Positions 21,957-28,646 of a stretch of DNA of 32,702 nucleotides are shown piece after piece. The notes under the pieces were generated by a model. It did not search any database. It was not told the DNA's origin and was given only the letters and a program-made list of their open reading frames with translations. The DNA is from Candidatus Daviesbacteria bacterium RIFCSPHIGHO2_02_FULL_39_12 (lineage in GTDB: Bacteria > Patescibacteriota > Microgenomatia > Daviesbacterales > UBA10151): the NCBI GenBank assembly GCA_001777055.1, contig MFCX01000011.1, forward strand, positions 1 to 32,702. The letters run 5' to 3'. The translations under genes were made by a program, and so were the position numbers. Position 1 is the stretch's first letter. Every line of letters starts with the position of its first letter.

Positions 21957-22973
21957 ATGAAATCTAAAGATAGTCAGGTTGGTAACACAATGCTTAAATC
22001 TATTCTACCTACTTATACTCCAAAAGAACTCTGTATTAAATTGGGAAGTAAAAAATGGATAATGGGTTATAATAGGATTTTTGCAATAGTAGATCCTACC
22101 TCTCAGAAAGTGATGTATATAGAAGATTATGGTCCTCAAAATGGTTTTTTTATCGAGGGTTGGAGAGCTTTACACTTTCTTTCAACTAGCTCAATAGTAG
22201 AGAAAAGCTACCGTGAGGGAAGCATTACTATTTGTATTATAAAGCAAGGAAAGGCTAAGTTAAATTTGCTGCCATCTTTTGCGCCTATTGGGATTGAAGA
22301 ATGCAAAGTTATCAATAATAAGGTAATGATAACCTTTGCTGGTTTTGGTGGTGGTGGTGTTAGCGCTTCATTCTCCAGAGGTATGGCAGAAGGTGTTGAA
22401 AAAGTTCAGGTAATACAACAGGGGGGCGGAAACAAGTTAGGCATAGGTAAAATAGTGTTACCGGCAAAAAAGATAATTCTGATTGGAGTGGATGATACGG
22501 ATAATGATAATGAAGGTGCAACTTACGCTTTAGTACATAATATTTCTGTTGATATTGCTGGGAAATTGGGCGTGTTTTATGCTACGCACAACAATATACA
22601 GCTTTTCCCGTATAATCCTTATAAAACGAAAAATTGTATGGCTACGGTAGTTAGTTTTATCTATGATAAAGATAGTCAAGGGGAGGAAATTGTAAAAGAA
22701 TTTACAAGATTGCTTAAAAAGCATACGGTTAGTGATCAAACCGGCATCGCGGTTTTTGAAGGTTTTTCTTTACCGAGGCGATTAGTAGATTTCAGTACAA
22801 GTCTTAAGTTCCATATGCTAAATGATATGAGTGAACTAAAAAGAATTTGTGCTGAAACTAGAGTTAGATTATATCCCATTACTGGCGAAAAAGGACTAAT
22901 AGGAGCAACAGCAGCATTAGGTTTTTTTGACAAACCAGATTTTGGGGCAAAACTGCCAAATCAATGTTGTTAA
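21957..22973 (+). CDS. DDTD-motif protein, TiaS-like / methanogenesis-marker-11-like
   Basis: A 338-aa protein of uncertain function. The C-terminal half has LIGVDDTDNDNEGATYALVH (175-194) and ends with GLIGATAALGFFD, both resembling the catalytic domain of TiaS, the archaeal enzyme that couples agmatine to C34 of tRNA-Ile. The N-terminal half has an unusual Gly-rich FAGFGGGGVSASFSRGMAEG (127-146). This two-part layout matches, from memory, methanogenesis marker protein 11, a family thought to be restricted to methanogens. The TiaS zinc ribbon and OB domain are not seen. It follows the CtlX-like gene by 6 nt and its stop overlaps the convergent argH stop. A kinase-like or ligase role on a guanidine compound is only a guess. 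Confidence 0.5.
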   Translation: MKSKDSQVGNTMLKSILPTYTPKELCIKLGSKKWIMGYNRIFAIVDPTSQKVMYIEDYGPQNGFFIEGWRALHFLSTSSIVEKSYREGSITICIIKQGKAKLNLLPSFAPIGIEECKVINNKVMITFAGFGGGGVSASFSRGMAEGVEKVQVIQQGGGNKLGIGKIVLPAKKIILIGVDDTDNDNEGATYALVHNISVDIAGKLGVFYATHNNIQLFPYNPYKTKNCMATVVSFIYDKDSQGEEIVKEFTRLLKKHTVSDQTGIAVFEGFSLPRRLVDFSTSLKFHMLNDMSELKRICAETRVRLYPITGEKGLIGATAALGFFDKPDFGAKLPNQCC

Positions 22974-24466
22974 CTAACTTTTGAATTGATGGTCTTCCTC
23001 ACTAATTTATCTGTTTTATTGTAAGCTTTATAAATTTTCTCCTGTTTTGATTTAATCCAAGACTCATGATTTTTAATTTCGTTTCTAGCTCTTTCTATAG
23101 ATTTCTGCATAGTTGCTAAGCTGCTTCCACCTGTATTACTTCTTCTGGAGATGGCTGTAGTAGGATTAATAGCTTCAAGTATTTCTTTGTCTGATAATTT
23201 AATATCCAAACCGAATCCTTGAGCAGTTTGAGCAATTTGTTTAGCTGAAATTTGACTTAGCGGTTTTTTATTTTCTATAGCATCCTCAACGATTTGGCCA
23301 ATAATCTTATAAATCATCCGGTAACCTATTTTAGTCTTTTGGGAAATGTAGTCGGCCAGATCGGTTGTTAGGGAATAATTTGTAGTGGCAAGTTCCAACA
23401 TTCTCTTTTCATCAAATTTTAAGGTAGTAATTATTTTCTGTAGAGTTTTTATAACTGCAGTAGTCTTAATTAGCCCAAGATGAATATATTCTTTACTCTC
23501 CCTAGCATCCCTGTTGTATCCCATGGGTAGAGACGATAAAATATTGGCCACAATTGACCAGTAACCTGTCACCTGAGGAGCGGTAGAGCGTATTATTTCT
23601 AAAACGTCAGGATTCTTCTTTTGAGCCATAACCGAAGAACCGGTTATGGGGTGCATTCTCTGGGAAACCTCATCTCCAAGTTCCACGATGCCGTATTCAA
23701 ATGTATTAAAAAGGATTAAGTCCTCACCTATCTTACTTGTCACAAGACACATTTCAGATAGGGCTGAAAGATATCCCAGTTGAGCAAATCCCCGAGAGCC
23801 GATAACATCTTGAGGAAGTTCCCAGACTTTTGTAAAACCCAGATATTCAGTAGTAAATTCCCGATCAAGAGACCAGGAGGTACCGTAGGATTCACAAGCA
23901 CCTAAAGGGTTCATATCATAAATATTGAGATAATATTTAACAGTTTCTGAGGTTCTTAAGAAAGTATTTAAATATGATAGTGCCCATTGCCCAACTGTAG
24001 TAATCTTACCTGGTTGCATATGAGTATAGCCAGGCATAATTGTTTGTTGGTATTTGTTGGTAAGCTCAAGAAGTGATTTTAATAAACTAATCATTTCTTG
24101 AGATATAAGTAGCATTTGTTCCCGTAGATACAATAACTCGGTTACCATTATTTGGTCATTCCTGCTTCTGCCTGTATGTACGCTGTATGCTAAGTCACCG
24201 GCCTTCTCTAGTATTTTTGCCTCAAGAGTTAGTTGTGCCCCTTTTTCAGGATCAATAGTAAACTTACCCCTGCTGAACTCTTCTTCTATTTCAGATAAGG
24301 CTTTAAGGCACTTTTCGGCAGCAGTTGGATCAATAATTTTATTTTTGAGAAGCATTAGTACATGAACTTTTGTCCCCCAGAGATCAAAAGGAACCATCTC
24401 CATATCTAGGGTTATTTGTTGTTCAGAGACGATAAATGTTGATGTTTCAAGCTTCGGTTTATTCAT
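22970..24466 (-). CDS. argH: Argininosuccinate lyase
   Basis: Splits argininosuccinate to arginine and fumarate. The 498-aa protein belongs to the fumarase/aspartase superfamily. Conserved regions: GRSRNDQ (99-105), GYTHMQPG (146-153) and the signature loop GSSVMAQKKNPD (276-287), in which the usual Pro after Met is Ala. It is about 35-40 aa longer than typical ArgH, mainly in a Lys-rich C-terminal helix. Its ATG overlaps the carbamoyltransferase stop (TAATG). It is the last gene of the T-box-controlled operon. Confidence 0.93.
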   Translation of the reverse strand: MNKPKLETSTFIVSEQQITLDMEMVPFDLWGTKVHVLMLLKNKIIDPTAAEKCLKALSEIEEEFSRGKFTIDPEKGAQLTLEAKILEKAGDLAYSVHTGRSRNDQIMVTELLYLREQMLLISQEMISLLKSLLELTNKYQQTIMPGYTHMQPGKITTVGQWALSYLNTFLRTSETVKYYLNIYDMNPLGACESYGTSWSLDREFTTEYLGFTKVWELPQDVIGSRGFAQLGYLSALSEMCLVTSKIGEDLILFNTFEYGIVELGDEVSQRMHPITGSSVMAQKKNPDVLEIIRSTAPQVTGYWSIVANILSSLPMGYNRDARESKEYIHLGLIKTTAVIKTLQKIITTLKFDEKRMLELATTNYSLTTDLADYISQKTKIGYRMIYKIIGQIVEDAIENKKPLSQISAKQIAQTAQGFGLDIKLSDKEILEAINPTTAISRRSNTGGSSLATMQKSIERARNEIKNHESWIKSKQEKIYKAYNKTDKLVRKTINSKVS

Positions 24467-25494
24467 TAACTACTCCTAATTAAATAATCTAATATAGCCA
24501 TTTGGATCCACATTCGGTTTTCGGCTTGGTCAATCACGATAGAGAAAGGGCTGTCTAAGACCTCATCTGTTACCTCAACATTCCTTCTAACAGGTAGACA
24601 GTGCATAAAGTAGGCATTATTCGTTAAATTCATCTTTGTTTTGTCAATGATCCAGTGTTTAAGTTTCTCTCTAATCTTTTTTTCCTGATCCCATGCGCCA
24701 TAATATTTCATTGCCCCCCAGCTTTTAGCACAAACAATTTGAGCATCTTTGAAGGCGTCTGTTTGGGAATTTGAAAATTGCAAAGAACCACCAGCCTGTT
24801 TGGCTCTGGCTTTGGCAGAATTGATGATTTCTTCATCAAGATCCCAGCCTTCAGGATAAGCTACAGTAACCTCCATTCCTAAATCGCAAGCTGACATGAG
24901 TTGAGAATTAACTGTTGCCATTGGTAATGCTTTTGGGTGATAAGCCCAGGTTAGAACGTATTTTTTGCCCTTAGGATTACCTAATTTCTCCATAATTGTC
25001 ATGGCATCTCCCAAGCCCTGACAAGGGTGATAAACATTTGATTCCATATTAATAACTGGCACTTTTGCATACTTGGTAAAGCCTCGTATGACAGTATCTT
25101 TTTTAACTTTATTCCAATGAGGAACCTTGACGCTTTCTGAAGATGTAGTTACCAAATCACTGGCTCTAACAGCAATAGCATCACTCATTCGTGAGACTAC
25201 TGGTATGGCTTCTTTGATATGTTCAATTGTGCCTTGATCCATTATGACATTTTCCTCAAATTCAAAAGGGAAATTACCGCTGCCTGAGGATAAATCTACA
25301 GCCAGACCTCCTAGTTTATCCATGGCGACTATAAACGACAACCGGGTTCTTAAAGAGGGGTTAAAGAAAAACATACTTAAAATCTTTCCTTGAAGTGTTT
25401 TTTTACAACCAGACTTTTTCATAGTTAGAGCTGCCTTGATAATTTTCATCAGCTCTTGTTGTGTATAATCGGTGGTAGTTAAAAAGTGTTTCAT
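24466..25494 (-). CDS. N-acyl-ornithine-type carbamoyltransferase (ArgF' like)
   Basis: A 342-aa aspartate/ornithine carbamoyltransferase-fold enzyme. The carbamoyl-phosphate loop reads FFNPSLRTRLSF (43-54) rather than the STRTR of ordinary OTCase. HPCQGLGDAMTI (156-167), the segment LTWAYHPKALPMATVNS and HCLPVRRNVEV (298-308) are features I associate with N-acetyl- and N-succinyl-ornithine carbamoyltransferases of Xanthomonas and Bacteroidetes. It likely makes an N-acyl-citrulline from carbamoyl phosphate. The M20 deacylase on the opposite strand could remove the acyl group before ArgG and ArgH act. Ordinary OTCase activity is not excluded. Confidence 0.75.
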   Translation of the reverse strand: MKHFLTTTDYTQQELMKIIKAALTMKKSGCKKTLQGKILSMFFFNPSLRTRLSFIVAMDKLGGLAVDLSSGSGNFPFEFEENVIMDQGTIEHIKEAIPVVSRMSDAIAVRASDLVTTSSESVKVPHWNKVKKDTVIRGFTKYAKVPVINMESNVYHPCQGLGDAMTIMEKLGNPKGKKYVLTWAYHPKALPMATVNSQLMSACDLGMEVTVAYPEGWDLDEEIINSAKARAKQAGGSLQFSNSQTDAFKDAQIVCAKSWGAMKYYGAWDQEKKIREKLKHWIIDKTKMNLTNNAYFMHCLPVRRNVEVTDEVLDSPFSIVIDQAENRMWIQMAILDYLIRSS

Positions 25495-25504
25495 TCGACT
25501 CTTT

Positions 25505-26539
25505 CTAGGAGAAAACTTTTTTATTGATTAGATTCGGTGTTTTGTGGATTTCGTGTAGATTGCTTTCTGCTTCAATCTTAAAATACTTTTTAATGAGCTC
25601 TACGCCTAAGTGGCTGTTAGCAATCGGTCCGGTAATCAAATCGATATCCATTTTACATTGTTTTTTCAATATCTCTCTGGCTCCGTATATTCCGGTAAAA
25701 TCATTTGCAGCCAAAACTACGAATGATATTTGGTCTCTCAATGGTTTAGATTTGAGAATGTCCATTACATGGTATTCTCCCAGAATTCCTTCACCAAACT
25801 CCATCAATATTAAATCCGGATTGGTAATTTTGGCATGATTAAGTAAATTCTGAGTAAGTTTAATAATCGTATTCGCATCAGGACCACAAGTAGAAGGCAA
25901 TCCCATATCTGTAAAATCGAAAACTTGTTCGACTCCGTTATCCATTAATTTATATGGATCTTGCATATAGCTCACTCCAGTTGGTTTAATAGCCACGATT
26001 CTCTTGCCGAGTTGTTTGAAATGATGGGCTATTTTGCAAGCAAGAGTTGTTTTTCCTGAATCCATTCTAGTTGCCAAAAAACAAATAATTGGAATTCTTT
26101 TAGGACTGGATTTGACTTGGGGTAGGGCATAATACTTGAGGTTCATTGGCTTACCGTCTGTGTTTATCATTGCTCCCAAAACCTTAACTTTCATGGGTTT
26201 GCCCCAAGCTTCATAAATGCCTGAAATCTCGCCAATTAATCCACCTTCACAAAGAAAGCTGAGTTCATCTCCTACCATGATTTTTTTCGGAACAATACCC
26301 GCAAATTCAACAGGTGCTTTCCGATAGCCTAAAACTCCTGGGATAACGTCACCTTTTATTAGTTTACCTAATCGTCCATCTACAAATTCAAAAGCATCCA
26401 TTTTTCCTAAATTGTCACCCGCCTGAACAACAATAATGGTTCCTTCTTCCGATACTATTTTATTATCAATTAATACTTCAGTAGGTAAGTTAACATTTTT
26501 GAATACCGATGAGATTTTATCTAGCTTGATTTTTTTCAT
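25505..26539 (-). CDS. P-loop NTPase of unknown function (DUF1611/BioD-like fold)
   Basis: A 344-aa protein with two parts. The first 145 residues are beta-rich with repeated Gly turns and no family I can name. The second part is a SIMIBI-type P-loop domain: CFLATRMDSGKTTLACKIA (P-loop 157-164), KRIVAIKPTGVSY, then PDLILMEFGEG and SFVVLAANDFTGIYGA. The P-loop begins with Thr instead of Gly/Ala, as in dethiobiotin-synthetase-like and DUF1611 enzymes. Its start overlaps argG by 4 nt and its stop is 10 nt before the carbamoyltransferase gene. It may be an ATP-dependent ligase, kinase or acyl-transfer enzyme in arginine synthesis, but no activity can be read from the sequence. Confidence 0.55.
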   Translation of the reverse strand: MKKIKLDKISSVFKNVNLPTEVLIDNKIVSEEGTIIVVQAGDNLGKMDAFEFVDGRLGKLIKGDVIPGVLGYRKAPVEFAGIVPKKIMVGDELSFLCEGGLIGEISGIYEAWGKPMKVKVLGAMINTDGKPMNLKYYALPQVKSSPKRIPIICFLATRMDSGKTTLACKIAHHFKQLGKRIVAIKPTGVSYMQDPYKLMDNGVEQVFDFTDMGLPSTCGPDANTIIKLTQNLLNHAKITNPDLILMEFGEGILGEYHVMDILKSKPLRDQISFVVLAANDFTGIYGAREILKKQCKMDIDLITGPIANSHLGVELIKKYFKIEAESNLHEIHKTPNLINKKVFS

Positions 26540-27798
26540 AAATTTTTATTTTTCCTTTTTACGCTTGCTGCTATAGTACTTTGTAGGCTATAGATCTTTG
26601 AGAATCCTGTTAAGTCTCTTGCATCCCACATAAGATTTTCTTCCCCATAAACAGCTGTCTCAGTATCCATTAAAGAATATGGACTTTTGCAACCCTCAAT
26701 TATTATGTTGCCTTTAAAAAGTTTAATCCTAACGTCACCGGTAACATTTTCCTGGCTACTATTTATCATAGCTGTTATATCCTGCATGACTGGGTCAAAA
26801 TAAAGGCCTTCATGTAATAAATTACCGTAGAAGTCAGATAAGATCTCTTTCCAAAAAGATTGCCATTTAGTTTGTACCAATTTTTCTAATTCTTTATGTG
26901 CCTTAATCAATATTAAAGCTGCTGGGGCTGCAAATACAATTCTGCCTTTAATGCCTAAGATAGTATCCCCTAAATGGATATTTTTACCTACACCATGCTT
27001 ACCTCCAATTTTTGCCAGGTGATTAAAAATATCGATACCGGTCATTTTTTTGCTGTCTATTGCAACAGGCAGGCCTTTATAAAAAGATATGATAAGAGTT
27101 GTCGGCAGATCAGGAGTTTTTTCTAATGGTGTCATTCCCGGATAGACATCTTCCGGTGGTATCTCCCAGGAACCTTTAGTTTCTTTACCGCCGATGGTAA
27201 CTCCCAGCATGCCTTGATTAATAGAATAGGTATTTGAGCTTGAGGGGATAGGGAAATTGTACTTTTTAAGTAATTCTATTTCTTCCTCCCTTTTTACCCC
27301 TAAGTCCCTAATAGGGGTTAATGCTGTTAACTCCGGTGCTAATATCTTTAAAGCGATATCGAACCTAATTTGGTCATTGCCTGCTCCCGTAGAACCATGA
27401 GCAATGTATTTAGCACCTACTTTTTTGGCAATCTCTACTAACTTACTTGCAATAACAAATCTTTCTGTCCCGGCGCAAAGAGGATAAACGCCTCCTCTGA
27501 GTATGTTGCCTTTAATGATATAGGAGATAAACTGATCGTACAGTTGTTGTTTTCCGTCCGCAAAATAGTGTCCTATAGCTCCTAAGAGTCTAGCGTTTTT
27601 AGCAATTTGGCTTGATTCTTGATCGCTAAACCCTCCTGTATCTACGGTAACAGTTACTACTTGATAGCCTTGTTCTTTTAAATAGATAACACAAAATGAT
27701 GTATCTAGGCCACCGGAAAATGCTAAGACAACAATGCCTTTAGGGCCCGATTTGATCGGAACTGGTTTTTGTTGATTTTGATCAGGCTTAATTCTCAT
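26536..27798 (-). CDS. argG: Argininosuccinate synthase
   Basis: Joins citrulline and aspartate with ATP to form argininosuccinate. The 420-aa protein has the PP-loop AFSGGLDTSF (26-35), TVDTGG, HGSTGAGNDQIRFD (134-147), the loop SINQGMLGVTIGG and GKHGVGKN. An N-terminal extension of about 20 residues (KPDQNQQKPVPIKSGPK) precedes the usual start of the fold. It is the first gene after the T-box leader, 18-19 nt after the terminator run; no clear Shine-Dalgarno is seen. Confidence 0.94.
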   Translation of the reverse strand: MRIKPDQNQQKPVPIKSGPKGIVVLAFSGGLDTSFCVIYLKEQGYQVVTVTVDTGGFSDQESSQIAKNARLLGAIGHYFADGKQQLYDQFISYIIKGNILRGGVYPLCAGTERFVIASKLVEIAKKVGAKYIAHGSTGAGNDQIRFDIALKILAPELTALTPIRDLGVKREEEIELLKKYNFPIPSSSNTYSINQGMLGVTIGGKETKGSWEIPPEDVYPGMTPLEKTPDLPTTLIISFYKGLPVAIDSKKMTGIDIFNHLAKIGGKHGVGKNIHLGDTILGIKGRIVFAAPAALILIKAHKELEKLVQTKWQSFWKEILSDFYGNLLHEGLYFDPVMQDITAMINSSQENVTGDVRIKLFKGNIIIEGCKSPYSLMDTETAVYGEENLMWDARDLTGFSKIYSLQSTIAASVKRKNKNL

Positions 27799-27816
27799 AT
27801 ATATTGTATCTGGACT

Positions 27817-27852
27817 AAAAAACTCGTCCTTTATTAATTAAGGGACGAGTTT
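27817..27852 (-). terminator. Regulated terminator of the T-box leader
   Basis: A 10-bp stem AAACTCGTCC / GGACGAGTTT with an AT-rich loop of 13 nt, followed by T residues. The same 5' strand is needed by the antiterminator, so the two folds exclude each other. Confidence 0.88.
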
Positions 27853-28020
27853 AACCCGTGGTGCCACCCTGATTCAACAAAACCCTTCTGAGGTAAGTTG
27901 CGCTTGTTCTTCAATTATGCTCAAAGGTGCGTTTCGGTAAATTTAGGTTTCGAGGCTTTCAGCTACTCTCTTTGCTTAAAAACTCCAAGTTTACTTACTT
28001 TCCCTTGTTAATTCCTTGAT
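27817..28020 (-). ncRNA. T-box leader, arginine specifier (CGC)
   Basis: A tRNA-sensing leader of the argG operon. The T-box antiterminator motif GGGTGGCACCACGGG (27869-27855) is followed by ACTCGTCCCT, the classical 3' side. The competing terminator pairs AAACTCGTCC (27852-27843) with GGACGAGTTT (27829-27820), ending in a T-run. Upstream, GAGAGTAGCTGAAAGC fits the distal stem I. GAAACGCACCTTTGAGC places the triplet CGC (27931-27929) in the specifier position before ACC; CGC is an arginine codon. The UGGC bulge would pair with a tRNA ending GCCA. Uncharged tRNA-Arg should thus switch on arginine synthesis. Confidence 0.92.
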
Positions 28021-28049
28021 ATGATAACAAATTTTAATCAATTTGTCAA
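28021..28049 (-). promoter_or_regulatory. Promoter of the argG operon
   Basis: Read on the minus strand: perfect TTGACA (28049-28044), exactly 17 nt, TATCAT (28026-28021). It lies just upstream of the T-box leader. Confidence 0.8.
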
Positions 28050-28068
28050 AACAAACCTCCAGTCAAGG

Positions 28069-28578
28069 TTAAAAAGCTGCAGTAGGGTGCGTAGGAAAGG
28101 GGACTAAATAACTTGGTATGTTTACTACTCTAGCCCCAGTAATAGTATCTACGTGGTCGAATGGCTGTGTTGTACCCAGCTGGATTACTGTCATAGCTTT
28201 TAGGATGGAGTTTCGTAATGGATTTGTATTATCTAGAAGTGATCTCGCGGCCGCTAGTAAATAAGTAGGGTTGTTGTCTATAACAAAAAGTCGTAACCCT
28301 TCTTCTGGTCTACGAGCACGGCAGTCTTGCAGTATTCGCTCTATTCTATCCTCAGCAGAGCTACATGGGTTTATAGGTAAAGGGTTAGGTAAGCCTGCCC
28401 TAATTAGTAGATCTCCTGTTTCTTGGATTACTTCCTCATTGCTGCGGCCGTTTTCGCAGGTAGGATAGCTTCCTCCATATATATGTTGAGGCGTTACCCG
28501 TAAGAAAGTTCTTATTGAATCACCCCCCATACCTTTTATGTCTCCAAACACAGTTAATCTTTCACCTGGAATAATCAT
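28069..28578 (-). CDS. Hypothetical protein
   Basis: A 169-aa protein of no recognised family. The segment GLRLFVIDNNPTYLLAAARSLL (about 92-113, shown in part) faintly recalls the last motif of HAD-type phosphatases, in which a DDNP-like stretch is followed by a helix, but no DxD nucleophile motif is visible, so this is not assigned. It has its own promoter: TTGTAA (28613-28608), 17 nt, TATAAA (28590-28585), then 6 nt to the ATG at 28578, so the mRNA should be leaderless. It ends 20 nt before the argG-operon promoter. Confidence 0.55.
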   Translation of the reverse strand: MIIPGERLTVFGDIKGMGGDSIRTFLRVTPQHIYGGSYPTCENGRSNEEVIQETGDLLIRAGLPNPLPINPCSSAEDRIERILQDCRARRPEEGLRLFVIDNNPTYLLAAARSLLDNTNPLRNSILKAMTVIQLGTTQPFDHVDTITGARVVNIPSYLVPFPTHPTAAF

Positions 28579-28584
28579 AGAGTA

Positions 28585-28613
28585 TTTATACGATATCTTG
28601 TAGTAGGTTACAA
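28585..28613 (-). promoter_or_regulatory. Promoter of the 169-aa hypothetical gene, leaderless type
   Basis: TTGTAA, 17-nt spacer, TATAAA on the minus strand, with TACTCT between the -10 and the start ATG. Confidence 0.6.
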
Positions 28614-28646
28614 TACCTTATTTTTATATCTGAAACATAACCGTGA

